Numbered from the stretch's first letter, positions 8,561 through 17,302 are shown. The stretch: DNA of 64,000 nucleotides from Bernardetia sp042180575 (GCF_042180575.1 NZ_CP170094.1:1922001-1986000); one strand, 5' to 3'. Notes: a model not told the origin generated them from the sequence alone. A program made the numbers and translations.

Positions 8561-8696
8561 GTGAAGGGGGGCATCGGTTCGAATCCGATATTACCATAGT
8601 TTTCAAAGGCTAATATCGCCATTTTCGATGTCCCTACTGATGATAACTTACAAAAAAAATAAAACATGATTAAATATCCTACTTTGTGTAACACCA

Positions 8697-8790
8697 TTTA
8701 AAAAAAGAATTAGAAAGTGAGAATTTAAACTATCAAGACAACTTTGAGATATCAGACATAATTTGCTCAGTTACTTATTCTAATAATGAC
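8697..8790 (+). pseudogene. Small gene remnant related to the 27936-28152 remnant
   Basis: The frame KELESENLNYQDNFEISD has no start and no clear gene around it. It resembles the end of the remnant at 28100-28152 (KLEPESLNCQATFKISDRL), and the matching DNA continues for about 50 bases. Both look like tails of the same small antitoxin-like protein family. Confidence 0.35.
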
Positions 8791-8797
8791 TTGAAAT

Positions 8798-9733
8798 TTA
8801 TTCATCATCTTCATCATCGTCTTCTTGCATAGCTGCAAGTTCTGCTCGTTTGGCAATTACGCCACGTTCTACATATTCGACTATTTTTGTAGCAATATCT
8901 ACTTGTGTAGCCGTTTCTATTCCTTGCAAACCAGGAGAAGAATTTACTTCCAAAACCAAAGGTCCTCTATCGGAAATCAAAATATCTACACCAGCAACAG
9001 AAAGTCCCATTACTTTAGCAGCTTTTACGGCTGTTTTGCGTTCTATTTTTGAGAGTTCTATGATATTACTTTGCCCTCCTCTATGAAGGTTTGAACGAAA
9101 CTCTCCTTCTTTTCCTTGTCGTTTCATCGAACCAACTACCTTTCCGTCCACTACAAAAGCACGAATATCAGCACCTCCAGCTTCTGCAATAAATTCTTGA
9201 ATCAAAATATTAGCTTTCAAACCAGAAAATGCTTCGATAGTTGATTTTGCAGCTTGTGCTGTATCTGCCAAAACAACACCTAATCCTTGTGTTCCTTCTA
9301 AAAGTTTTATCACAACAGGTGTTCCTCCTACTTCACTAATAAGCATGTCGACTTCTTTGTCTTTTGGAAATTTAGCAAAAACCGTTTTAGGAATTCCGAC
9401 ACCTATTTTTGATAATAATTGAAGGCTACGAAGTTTGTCCCTAGATTGTGAAATACTTTGTGAACTATTGGCACAAAAAGTATCTCGCATTTCAAACTGA
9501 CGAACTACGGCTGTTCCGAAATAAGTAACAGATGCTCCAATTCTTGGAATAATGGCATCGTATTGACCCAGTAATTTTCCTTTGTAATAAATTGTTGGAA
9601 GTCCTTTTTCCATTCCAAAATGACATTTGGTATGGTCAATGACTCTAGCTGTATGCCCTTTTTGTTTGATGGCTTCGATGAGCCTACGTGTAGAATACAA
9701 AGTATCACTTGTAGAGAGAACTGCAATTTTCAT
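8798..9733 (-). CDS. rimK: RimK-family ATP-grasp ligase
   Basis: I start at the ATG at 9733 (MKIAVLSTSDTLYSTRRLIE), giving 311 residues, because this matches RimK and overlaps the upstream stop by four bases. ATP-grasp features include VVIKLLEGTQGLGVVLAD at about 140-157, IQEFIAEAGGADIRAFVVDG, and the metal-binding VLEVNSSPGLQGIE near the end. RimK adds glutamates to the C-terminus of ribosomal protein S6; relatives ligate other acidic peptides. The protein ends in an acidic tail (EDDDEDDE). Together with the upstream retropepsin-like gene, it forms the two-gene RimK/RimB-type unit seen in many bacteria. Confidence 0.9.
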   Translation of the reverse strand: MKIAVLSTSDTLYSTRRLIEAIKQKGHTARVIDHTKCHFGMEKGLPTIYYKGKLLGQYDAIIPRIGASVTYFGTAVVRQFEMRDTFCANSSQSISQSRDKLRSLQLLSKIGVGIPKTVFAKFPKDKEVDMLISEVGGTPVVIKLLEGTQGLGVVLADTAQAAKSTIEAFSGLKANILIQEFIAEAGGADIRAFVVDGKVVGSMKRQGKEGEFRSNLHRGGQSNIIELSKIERKTAVKAAKVMGLSVAGVDILISDRGPLVLEVNSSPGLQGIETATQVDIATKIVEYVERGVIAKRAELAAMQEDDDEDDE

Positions 9734-10164
9734 TTCTTTTTCTTGGGTAGAGGCAATAAATAGGTTTGTGAACAATCTACCAAAAAACGTTTGCTTAATA
9801 ACTTTCTACCAAGCAAAATTGGGTAGCGCATGTTTTTTCGGTTTGTAAGTGTAAAATAGGTCTTATAATCGCTTCGTCCGATACGTACACGAGTATGGAT
9901 TTTGTAACGAGTTTGTGCTACTCCGTTTGAGCTACGCACTTTGGCTTGAGAAAACTCCTCCAATTTATATTCTTTTTCTTGATAATCTTCATGAGTGGGA
10001 TCTAAAATCGAAAAACACAAAAACTGTTTTCCTTCTTCTTCTATTACCCTAATATTATGACAATGTAGTGAAGAGGTATAAGCTCCTGTATCTGTTTTGG
10101 CATCTATTAAAGGAACTCCCAAATCAGTCAGTCCCACTTCTTCTACTCTTCCAATAATTTCCAT
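9730..10164 (-). CDS. RimK-linked retropepsin-like protease (RimB/ATP-dependent zinc protease family)
   Basis: A 144-residue protein beginning MEIIGRVEEVGLTDLGVPLI followed by DAKTDTGAYTSSLH. The DTGA motif at about 25-28 is the aspartic protease signature of the retropepsin-like family usually encoded beside RimK. It also shows IRVGRSDY-like and RYPILLGRKLL segments that match the fold. Its stop overlaps the rimK start (ATGA), so the two are translationally coupled. In Pseudomonas the partner of RimK (RimB) modulates RpsF glutamylation; I infer a similar role here. It lies divergent from the lipoprotein gene at 10298, with about 130 bases between them. Confidence 0.8.
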   Translation of the reverse strand: MEIIGRVEEVGLTDLGVPLIDAKTDTGAYTSSLHCHNIRVIEEEGKQFLCFSILDPTHEDYQEKEYKLEEFSQAKVRSSNGVAQTRYKIHTRVRIGRSDYKTYFTLTNRKNMRYPILLGRKLLSKRFLVDCSQTYLLPLPKKKK

Positions 10165-10297
10165 TTTATGCTCGTTTTTTTGTAAAAATTTTCAAAATTA
10201 TAATCTAAAACTTACTAATTTGTTTAGCTTTACAGAAAATCAATTAGGAATAGAATTAAATACCAACAACTACTATTTTATCAAAAAAGCTCAATGT

Positions 10298-11332
10298 ATG
10301 TTTAGAAAAGCACATTTTAATCTTTTATTTTGGATAGGAATAAGTACTCTTAGCCTCACTATTTTTAGTTGTCAAACAAAGAAAAGCGAAATAAGTCAGA
10401 ATAGCGAATCTAGCACTAGAAATTTTGGAACAAAAGACAAAATAATTTTAGATTCAGACCCAAGTAAAGAAATTAACTTAGAAGACGACAAACAAAATTT
10501 TGACGCTTTTATGAAAATTAGAAGCTCTATTGAAGGTTTGGATAGTTCGAATCAAACAAAAGAAAGTATTTACTATTGGGAAGGAAGTATTTATTCTTTC
10601 ATTGATGGTCAGCGTAGTAAAAAGATACTGGGAATGAAAGGTTTTAGTGTATCAAGATGGCTAAAGACAGATTCTTCAAGACAATTATTGACTAGAGAAG
10701 TCGCTTTATATACAGACCCAAAAACAGGAAAGATTTTGGAGAAGATGAACAATCCTCTTTTAGATGAAAAAATTGATTCCGTGGAAATTATTCATGTTTG
10801 GAATAACCCTGTAAATCAACGATTCCCATATAACATCAAAGAAAACTATGAACAAAACCATAAGGAAAGTACAGTTTATGGCATTCCTTATAGTGAATTA
10901 GGCGAAGATATTGTTTGTTTTTATGCTGATATTTTTCTGACTTATCCGTCACTTATCACTCGCAAAGAATTTCCTCAAAATGTACAAAGTGATTTGTATC
11001 AAGGTGCAGAATTATTTCAGTTTTTTGTAAAAAAATCAGATTTAGAAAATCCAATGCTGACAGATGTTCCTGCTACTATTTCTTGGACACGTATAGGACA
11101 ATGGCTTCCTTTTATGAATATGGGTGATAGAAAAGGGTATTTGGTATATCAGTGTAGAGGTTATAAAGTTTTGGAAGGGTTTGAAGGGTTGCCAAAAGAT
11201 GTAAAAGACTATGTAAGAGCAAAACAACCTATTTTTGAACACGCTCCGACAGAATATTCTCAACCAAATGAAACGAGTTGGTCATATTTTAAGAAGGTTA
11301 AGGAGAATAAAAAAATAGAGATTGGAGAATAA
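10298..11332 (+). CDS. Lipoprotein of unknown function
   Basis: I start at the ATG at 10298 (MFRKAHFNLLFWIGISTLSL, then TIFSCQ), which gives a good SPII lipobox with Cys at residue 27. The in-frame ATG at 10097 would start inside the neighbouring divergent gene. The product is 344 residues. The mature part is polar with no recognisable domain. It contains motifs such as IPYSELGEDIVCFYADIFL and GDRKGYLVYQCRGYKVLEG. Probably anchored in the outer or inner membrane facing the periplasm. It is followed by the convergent ABC permease. Confidence 0.6.
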   Translation: MFRKAHFNLLFWIGISTLSLTIFSCQTKKSEISQNSESSTRNFGTKDKIILDSDPSKEINLEDDKQNFDAFMKIRSSIEGLDSSNQTKESIYYWEGSIYSFIDGQRSKKILGMKGFSVSRWLKTDSSRQLLTREVALYTDPKTGKILEKMNNPLLDEKIDSVEIIHVWNNPVNQRFPYNIKENYEQNHKESTVYGIPYSELGEDIVCFYADIFLTYPSLITRKEFPQNVQSDLYQGAELFQFFVKKSDLENPMLTDVPATISWTRIGQWLPFMNMGDRKGYLVYQCRGYKVLEGFEGLPKDVKDYVRAKQPIFEHAPTEYSQPNETSWSYFKKVKENKKIEIGE

Positions 11333-11369
11333 AAAATTTTATTTCCATGCAGACTGTACCTATACTTAA

Positions 11370-13181
11370 TTATTTCCCCTTCTTTATCGTATTTGGTAAC
11401 TTCTTCTTTTTACTTACTTGTGAAAGCAAAATGGCAGGTAAAAGACTTACCAAAATAATTAGTAATGCAGGCAAAGCTGATTGAGCTACAAATTCTTGGT
11501 CTGCAAGTTCGTAGGCTTTTGTAGCAAGTGTATCATAATTAAAAGGGCGTAAAATAAGTGTCAGAGGTAATTCTTTACTCACATCTACAAAAACCAAAAG
11601 TAAAGCTGTCAGCATAGCAGGGCGAAGAAGTGGTAAAGTTATTTTGAAAAATGTCTGTGTCGAATTTTTACCTAACATTTTTGATGCAGACTCTAAAGAA
11701 CTTCCTATTTTAATTAATTGACTTTCAACAGGTTGAAAACCAACCGACAAAAAACGAACAGAATACGCATAAATCAAAGAAACGACAGTTCCAGAAACAA
11801 ACAAACCGATTTTTATATCAAAATTATTAAGTAAAAAGGAATATAACTTTTTATCAATCCAAAGAAAAACACCCAAAACTCCCACAGCAATCACAGCCCC
11901 TGGAACAGCATAACCCATAGTAGCAATTCGACTGATAGATTTTTGAAAGAATAATGAAAAAGGGTAATTTTTGATGTAACGAATAAAACTGTAATAATTT
12001 ATTTTTTTGCCATTGTTGTTATCGTTACCTCTGCCGTTGTCCCCACTGACGAATACACTACCCCTCCTGCCGTTGTTGGTGTCCCCACCAACGACATGTA
12101 AACTATTAATTCGTTTTTGAAAAAGACCTAATAAAATAGCTACAATCACAACTACAAAAGCACTTAAAAAAGCCAAAGTAATTGTATGAGAAGCCAAATC
12201 ATAAATTTCTTGATTCAAAACTTCGCTTATTCCTTTATCTTGAAATTCTTTGACTGTCCAAAAAATAAGCTGCAAAACAGGAAACCCAAAGGCAAAACAA
12301 AAAATAAAACTACAAAAAATTAAAGCGAGAGTTTGCTGATAAAAACTCAGTTTTTTTCTAGGCATTTGAGCCGTATTTTTATCATCTGAAAAACCCATCC
12401 TACCACGTTGTTTTTTTTCCAAAATCACTAAGAAAACAATCACTCCCAAAAGACACAAAGCCAGTCGCAGAGCAGCCTTTACATCTCCAAACTTAGCCCA
12501 CGCACTAAAAATACCTGTTGTAAAAGTCTGGATTCCGTAATATTTGAATGTTCCGTATTCATTCAAAACTTCCATCAAGACAAGAAAAAGTCCACCAAAA
12601 ATAAACGGACGAGCAAGTGGCAAAACAACCTTAAAAAAAGTATAGAAAGAGGATTTCCCTAGCATCTTTGAAGCCTCCCAAACACTTCCTAATTGATTCG
12701 AAAAAGCTGTTTTGCTTACTGCATAGACATACGGATAAAGAGCCAAAGACAAAATAAAAACACCTCCAAAATCTGACATAATTTGTACAGAAGGTAAATC
12801 ATTTTCTCTCAAAAAAATACCAACTCCACCTGTATAAGAAAGTGTAGCAGCGTAAGTATAAGCCAAAATATAAGCAGGAATAGCAAGAGGCAATACCAAC
12901 GCCCACTCAAAAAATTTACGTCCAAAAAAATCCGTTGTAGAAACAAGCCAAGCCGTCGGAACACCAAAAAAAAGCACTCCCACACTCACACCAAAAAGCA
13001 TTTTGAGAGAGCCTAATGTATAATCCAATAAAAGATTTTTGGCAATATGATTCCAAGCTGTACTACTTTCACCATCAAAAGCTGTAAAAAGATACAAAAT
13101 TGGCATACTCCACACCAAAAGAAGCCCAATTACTAAAAAATAAGACAAGAAAGAAGAAAAAATCGATTTTATTTTAGACAT
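11370..13181 (-). CDS. Iron(III)-type ABC transporter permease (FbpB/ThiP-like)
   Basis: A 603-residue permease made of two fused MetI-like domains, each with the EAA-type loop: first EASKMLGKSSFYTFFKVVLP at about 168-187, then ESASKMLGKNSTQTFFKITL near 514-533. About twelve membrane helices are visible. This two-domain layout is typical of FbpB/SfuB iron and ThiP thiamine importers. No ATPase or binding protein is adjacent, so partners must be elsewhere. The linker between the halves contains a low-complexity Gly/Asn/Asp/Arg stretch (residues about 363-395) encoded by repeat DNA that looks inserted. It lies in a probable loop, so function may be kept. Confidence 0.85.
   Translation of the reverse strand: MSKIKSIFSSFLSYFLVIGLLLVWSMPILYLFTAFDGESSTAWNHIAKNLLLDYTLGSLKMLFGVSVGVLFFGVPTAWLVSTTDFFGRKFFEWALVLPLAIPAYILAYTYAATLSYTGGVGIFLRENDLPSVQIMSDFGGVFILSLALYPYVYAVSKTAFSNQLGSVWEASKMLGKSSFYTFFKVVLPLARPFIFGGLFLVLMEVLNEYGTFKYYGIQTFTTGIFSAWAKFGDVKAALRLALCLLGVIVFLVILEKKQRGRMGFSDDKNTAQMPRKKLSFYQQTLALIFCSFIFCFAFGFPVLQLIFWTVKEFQDKGISEVLNQEIYDLASHTITLAFLSAFVVVIVAILLGLFQKRINSLHVVGGDTNNGRRGSVFVSGDNGRGNDNNNGKKINYYSFIRYIKNYPFSLFFQKSISRIATMGYAVPGAVIAVGVLGVFLWIDKKLYSFLLNNFDIKIGLFVSGTVVSLIYAYSVRFLSVGFQPVESQLIKIGSSLESASKMLGKNSTQTFFKITLPLLRPAMLTALLLVFVDVSKELPLTLILRPFNYDTLATKAYELADQEFVAQSALPALLIILVSLLPAILLSQVSKKKKLPNTIKKGK
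12011..12095. repeat. GTTGGTG hairpin repeats inside the permease gene
   Basis: The segment holds a perfect hairpin GTTGGTG-TCCC-CACCAAC (within 12071-12095) and a degenerate partial copy CGTTGTCCCCACTGACGA (about 12035-12053). It is similar to the hairpins at 13341-13363 and 21494-21516. Its base composition is clearly richer in G and C than the surrounding gene, and the frame stays open. Confidence 0.65.
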
Positions 13182-13261
13182 TTAGATAAAATTCAATACT
13201 TTTTGCTAATTTTGTGAGCAGAATAATTTATCTTACAAAGGTAAAAAACTATTGATTATTT

Positions 13262-13294
13262 AAACCTATAAGGTTTTGAAAACCTTATAGGTTT
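13262..13294. repeat. Perfect 33-bp palindrome AAACCTATAAGGTTTT
   Basis: AAACCTATAAGGTTTT-G-AAAACCTTATAGGTTT is a perfect 16-bp inverted repeat with a one-base centre. It lies in the intergenic space between the permease and recN. Such AAACCTATAAGG palindromes recur in Bacteroidota intergenic regions. It has no strong T-tract on either side. Confidence 0.8.
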
Positions 13295-13340
13295 GTGTAT
13301 TTTTAGTCTATTAAAAAAACATTCTAGTTATCTTTCAACC

Positions 13341-13363
13341 GTTGCTTGTGTTCCACGAGCGAC
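13341..13363. repeat. GTTG hairpin repeat before recN
   Basis: GTTGCTTGTG-TTC-CACGAGCGAC forms a 10-bp stem with two G-T pairs. It ends 18 bases before the recN start and belongs with the repeats at 12011-12095 and 21494-21516. It may influence recN translation by position alone. Confidence 0.6.
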
Positions 13364-13381
13364 AGTTTAATAAAAAATACT

Positions 13382-15037
13382 ATGCTCAAACATTTGCTTA
13401 TCGATAATTATGCGCTCATAGAGCATTTAGAAATCCAGCCAGATTCTCATCTCAACGTCATTACAGGCGAAACAGGTGCAGGAAAATCTATCTTGCGTGG
13501 TGCATTAGGACTTTTGGCAGGAAACCGAGCAGACACAAAAGTGCTTCTCAATCCTGATGGCAAATGTGTCATTGAAGGTACTTTTGATATTGCAAATTAT
13601 AACCTTAAAAAAGTTTTTGAGAAAGAAGATGTAGAATACGACACAACATGTATTATCAGAAGGCAAATTTCGCCAAATGGTCGTTCAAGAGCTTTCATTA
13701 ATGATACACCTGTTCCTTTAGATTCACTCAAAAAAATTGCTGTTCGTTTGATGGATATTCACGCCCAACACGATACTATGCAGCTTTTTTCGAATGATTA
13801 TCAGAGAGATGTTTTGGATTTGTATGCCAATACAAAAACACTTTTGGAGATGTATGGACATGAGTTTAAGCAATACAGAAAAATCATAAAGAAATATGAA
13901 GAGCTAAAAAATGAAGAGATACGACTTCGAAAAGAGTACGATTATAACATGCATCTTTTGGAAGAACTAGAAAAAGCAGATTTAGAAAAAATAAATAAAG
14001 AAGAACTAGAACAAGAGTTAGAACGCCTTGAAAATGTAGATTTTATCCGAACTCAAATGTCGATTGCCTTTAATTCTTTGTCTGATGAAGAATATTCGGC
14101 TGAAAATATTTTGAGAGAAGCTGTTCATGCGCTTTCAAAAACGAGTTCTTTTTCACCTTCTTTCAATGCACTTTATGAGCGTTTGAATAGTGCTATGATA
14201 GAAATTCAAGATATTTCGAAAGAAATTGAAATCGAATCTGGTGAGTTAGTAACAGACGAAGAAACGGCAGGAATTGTAAAACAAATTTTGAGTGCTTTGT
14301 ATCATTTGGAAAACAAACACAATGTTCAGAGCAGTGAAGAATTAATACAAATTCGTGATGAAATTGCTGATAAAGTAAGAAAAGTAGAAAATTTTGATGA
14401 TGATTTGAAAGACTTAAAAGAAGAGATTTTAAGAAGTAAATCCTATTTGACAGATTTAGCAAATCAACTTACCGAACAAAGAAAGTCAGTTGTAGAAGAT
14501 ACACAAAATGAAATAAATTACCTTTTGGGAGACTTAGGAATGCCAAATGCTCGTTTTCAAATCGAAATTACGCCTATTTCTCTTAGCCCATCTGGTGCTG
14601 ATTTGGTAGAATTTTGGTTTTCAGCAAATAAAGGAATTTCTCCACAGCCATTGAAAGATGTCGCTTCTGGTGGAGAATTTTCTCGTTTGATGTTGTGTAT
14701 AAAATACCGTTTGGCAAAACACATTTCACTTCCTACACTCGTTTTTGATGAAATTGATACAGGTATTTCGGGAGAAATTGCCCTCAAAATGGGTAAAATC
14801 ATTCAAGATATGTCCAAAACACACCAAGTTTTGATTATTAGTCATTTACCACAAGTTGCCTCACAGGGAAGTACACATTATTTTATTTACAAAGACAACT
14901 CATCTGACCGTACTGTTTCAAGAATCAAAAAACTCTCAAACGATGAGCGAGTAAAAGAAATTGCTCAAATGATTGGAGGTTCTACGCCAAGTACGAGTAC
15001 GTATAATAGCGCAAAGGAACTTTTGCAAGTGAAATAA
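13382..15037 (+). CDS. recN: DNA repair protein RecN
   Basis: I choose the ATG at 13382 (MLKHLLIDNYALIEHLEIQP), giving 551 residues, the normal RecN length. The Walker A motif GETGAGKS lies at about 29-36. A long coiled-coil middle (about 160-370) is followed by the ABC signature DVASGGEFSRLMLCIK near 440 and the Walker B TLVFDEIDTGISG near 462. RecN is an SMC-like ATPase that acts early in double-strand break repair and recombination. The upstream frame MCSTSDSLIKN lies over a repeat hairpin and is unlikely to be translated. No LexA box was evident. Confidence 0.95.
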   Translation: MLKHLLIDNYALIEHLEIQPDSHLNVITGETGAGKSILRGALGLLAGNRADTKVLLNPDGKCVIEGTFDIANYNLKKVFEKEDVEYDTTCIIRRQISPNGRSRAFINDTPVPLDSLKKIAVRLMDIHAQHDTMQLFSNDYQRDVLDLYANTKTLLEMYGHEFKQYRKIIKKYEELKNEEIRLRKEYDYNMHLLEELEKADLEKINKEELEQELERLENVDFIRTQMSIAFNSLSDEEYSAENILREAVHALSKTSSFSPSFNALYERLNSAMIEIQDISKEIEIESGELVTDEETAGIVKQILSALYHLENKHNVQSSEELIQIRDEIADKVRKVENFDDDLKDLKEEILRSKSYLTDLANQLTEQRKSVVEDTQNEINYLLGDLGMPNARFQIEITPISLSPSGADLVEFWFSANKGISPQPLKDVASGGEFSRLMLCIKYRLAKHISLPTLVFDEIDTGISGEIALKMGKIIQDMSKTHQVLIISHLPQVASQGSTHYFIYKDNSSDRTVSRIKKLSNDERVKEIAQMIGGSTPSTSTYNSAKELLQVK

Positions 15038-15067
15038 AAAGAATCATTTATTTTTACAAAAAAAATC

Positions 15068-15916
15068 ATGAAAATACCTAAGTACGATAAATTTATAATT
15101 CCAACTTTGAAAGCATTAAAAAAACTTGGTGGTTCAGGTTCTATTGATGAAATTAATGAAACTGTGTATTTACTTGCAGAATTATCAGAAGAAATTTTGG
15201 AAGTTCAACACGATGAAAATGGCGTGCAAAGTGAGGTTGATTATCGTTTAGCTTGGGCAAGAACATACTTAAAGAAATATGGAGTTATAGAAAATTCTTC
15301 TCGTGGTGTTTGGTCATTAATAGATAATGAACTAGCCCCAGAAACTTTCAATTCTGATGAAATTGTAAAAAAAGTAAGAGAACTGACTTATCAAAGTAGA
15401 AAAGAGAAAAATACAAACATAAAAAACGAAGCAAAAGAAGAGGTAGAAGAAAATATAGACTGGAAAGAAAATTTAATATCAACTATCCTACAAATCGAAC
15501 CCTCAGCTTTTGAAAGGCTTTGTCAAAGGATTCTTAGAGAAAGTGGTTTTGTGCAAGTGGAAGTAACTGGAAAAAGTGGAGATGGAGGAATTGATGGTAA
15601 AGGTATTGTTAGAATGAATGGTTTCTTGAGTTTTCACGTATTCTTTCAATCTAAGAGATATAAAGGCTCTGTTGGTTCGGGTGATGTGAGAGATTTCAGA
15701 GGTGCAATGCAAGGAAGAGCAGACAAAGGTCTTTTTATAACAACAGGAAATTTCACAAGAGAAGCTGTAAAAGAAGCCACTAGAGATGGTGCGCCTCCTA
15801 TTGATTTAATTGATGGAGATTTATTATGTGATAAATTGAAGGAGCTTTCATTAGGGGTTAAAACAGAACTTATAGAGGAGGTTTCAATTAATACAGAGTG
15901 GTTTAAGAGAATATGA
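15068..15916 (+). CDS. mrr: Mrr-like type IV restriction endonuclease
   Basis: A 282-residue protein with an N-terminal Mrr_N winged-helix domain (about 1-95, starting KYDKFIIPTLKALKKLGGSG) and a C-terminal Mrr catalytic domain (about 140-265). The PD-(D/E)xK site is visible as SGDGGIDGKGIV followed by VFFQSKRYKG (D and QxK). FITTGNFTREAVKEA and the following DLIDG segment are also characteristic. Mrr-type enzymes cut DNA carrying foreign methylation. It starts 30 bases after recN, possibly in one transcript. The cytosine methyltransferase at 24845 makes a compatibility question; see findings. Confidence 0.88.
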   Translation: MKIPKYDKFIIPTLKALKKLGGSGSIDEINETVYLLAELSEEILEVQHDENGVQSEVDYRLAWARTYLKKYGVIENSSRGVWSLIDNELAPETFNSDEIVKKVRELTYQSRKEKNTNIKNEAKEEVEENIDWKENLISTILQIEPSAFERLCQRILRESGFVQVEVTGKSGDGGIDGKGIVRMNGFLSFHVFFQSKRYKGSVGSGDVRDFRGAMQGRADKGLFITTGNFTREAVKEATRDGAPPIDLIDGDLLCDKLKELSLGVKTELIEEVSINTEWFKRI

Positions 15917-16037
15917 ATATGGTATTTCTGATACAATTAGCTCAGTAAAACATCAAGATATAAAGTGAGTAATTTTTATTTCAACTCTTATTTATTTTCA
16001 AATAAAACTAACTTTACATAAAAAATAAAATCTAGCA

Positions 16038-16067
16038 TTGTCAGACGCTTTCATAAGTGTCAGACAA
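16038..16067 (+). promoter_or_regulatory. Hairpin in the nspC leader
   Basis: TTGTCAGACGCTT-TCAT-AAGTGTCAGACAA pairs at 12 of 13 positions and lies 22 bases upstream of the nspC ATG. It is followed by TTTT and AT-rich DNA. It could be a weak attenuator, a terminator for mrr, or an interspersed repeat. Confidence 0.4.
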
Positions 16068-16088
16068 TTTTAAAATATATAAACTGTA

Positions 16089-17258
16089 ATGATAGATATT
16101 TCAAAAATTCCTTCGCCTTGTTTTGTTTTGGAAGAAAAACTCCTTCGCCGAAATTTAGAAATTTTGGATAGTGTACAAAAGCAAACAGGAGCGCATATTA
16201 TTTGTGCTTTAAAAGGCTTTTCGATGTTTAGTACATTTCCTTTGGTGCGCCAGTATTTACATGGTTGTACATCTAGTTCGCTTTATGAAGCTCGTTTGGC
16301 TTTTGAGGAATTTGGACAAGAAGTTCACGCCTACGCACCTGCTTATACAGATAAAGAATTTGACGAAATAATGACGTATGTAAATCATATTAGTTTCAAT
16401 TCTCTTTCTCAATATGAACGTTTCAAAGATAAATTAGCCAAAAACGAAGCAAAAACAAGCAAAAAAATATCAGCAGGTTTGCGTATCAATCCCGAATATT
16501 CAGAAGTAGAAACCGATTTATACAATCCTTGTGTGCCAGGTTCCAGGTTCGGACTCACTTTTGATAAAATAGGCGAAAACCTTCCAGAAGGAATTGAAGG
16601 ATTACATTTTCATACACTTTGTGAGCAAGGTTCGGATACATTAGAGCGCACACTTATTCATGTAGAAGAAAAATTTGGACATCTTTTGCATCAAGCAAAA
16701 TGGCTTAATATGGGTGGTGGGCATCATATCACTAGAAAAGATTATGATGTAGAGCTTTTAGTAAAACTACTCAATAGAATAAAAGAAAAATATAATGTTC
16801 AAATTATCCTAGAACCAGGGGAAGCTATCGGTTGGCAAACAGGTTATTTGGTGGCTTCTGTTCAAGATGTGATGGATAGTAGAGGGATTGAGGTCGCTAT
16901 TTTAGATGTTTCTTTCACGGCTCACATGCCAGACTGTTTGGAAATGCCCTATAAACCTAAAATTTGGAATGCAGAAGATGCTACTACAAGTTCGAAGAGT
17001 GAAGGAAAATACGTTTATCGTTTTGGTGGCTCTACGTGTTTGGCAGGAGATTTTATCGGAATGGGAGATTATGCCTTTGAAAATGAATTGAAAATTAATG
17101 ATAAAATAGTTTTTGATGATATGATTCATTACACAATGGTCAAAACTTCTACTTTTAATGGCGTTCCACATCCAAGTATTGGCATTTGGAAAGAAAGCAA
17201 TGAATTTCAATTAGTTAGAGAAATTGGTTATGAAATGTTTAAGAATAAATTGTCTTAG
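16089..17258 (+). CDS. nspC: Carboxynorspermidine decarboxylase NspC
   Basis: A 389-residue PLP enzyme of fold type III. The N-terminal region IPSPCFVLEEKLLRRNLEIL and the PLP lysine in ICALKGFSMFST (about residue 43) match carboxynorspermidine/carboxyspermidine decarboxylase. Other matching parts are GLRINPEYSEVETDLYNPC, LNMGGGHHITR, ILEPGEAIGW and the late FGGSTCLAGDF with the catalytic Cys. It makes spermidine or norspermidine from the carboxy-precursor in the alternative polyamine pathway. No carboxyspermidine dehydrogenase gene is adjacent. Its last about 55 codons are repeated in a displaced fragment beyond the following toxin-antitoxin pair. Confidence 0.92.
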   Translation: MIDISKIPSPCFVLEEKLLRRNLEILDSVQKQTGAHIICALKGFSMFSTFPLVRQYLHGCTSSSLYEARLAFEEFGQEVHAYAPAYTDKEFDEIMTYVNHISFNSLSQYERFKDKLAKNEAKTSKKISAGLRINPEYSEVETDLYNPCVPGSRFGLTFDKIGENLPEGIEGLHFHTLCEQGSDTLERTLIHVEEKFGHLLHQAKWLNMGGGHHITRKDYDVELLVKLLNRIKEKYNVQIILEPGEAIGWQTGYLVASVQDVMDSRGIEVAILDVSFTAHMPDCLEMPYKPKIWNAEDATTSSKSEGKYVYRFGGSTCLAGDFIGMGDYAFENELKINDKIVFDDMIHYTMVKTSTFNGVPHPSIGIWKESNEFQLVREIGYEMFKNKLS

Positions 17259-17275
17259 AACAAAAATAATTAAAG

Positions 17276-17302
17276 GTACGTTTATTTAAAAAATAAACGT
17301 AC
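17276..17302. promoter_or_regulatory. Perfect inverted repeat before antitoxin
   Basis: GTACGTTTATTT-AAA-AAATAAACGTAC is a perfect 12-bp inverted repeat, 18 bases before the antitoxin start. It could terminate nspC transcription or serve as an autoregulatory operator of the toxin-antitoxin pair. Confidence 0.5.

Larger units (their letters stand above)
7337..8597 (+). pseudogene. tRNA-like gene (AGC anticodon, Ala-like) split by an IS
   Basis: The 5' part (7337-7384) gives GGGGATT acceptor, TA, a GCTC/GAGC D-arm and an anticodon arm CTTCG-CTAGCAG-TGAAG with U33 and anticodon AGC. The 3' part (8571-8597) gives the T-arm ATCGG-TTCGAAT-CCGAT and ATTACCA. The IS at 7385-8560 and its 10-bp target duplication GTGAAGGGGG (7375-7384 and 8561-8570) separate them. 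After removing the IS and one duplication, the cloverleaf reads through. However, the acceptor halves GGGGATT and ATTACCA pair at only about 4 of 7 positions, and the variable loop is one base long. An AGC alanine anticodon is also rare in bacteria. It is therefore either a decayed tRNA or one that was already degenerate before insertion. Confidence 0.7.

Noticed and set aside
8825..9086. Plus-strand frames opposite rimK
   Set aside because: They are shadows of the conserved rimK gene with no ribosome binding site or family match.
10097..10297. Long N-terminal extension of the lipoprotein at 10298
   Set aside because: It starts inside the divergent RimK-linked protease gene and would destroy the clear lipoprotein signal.
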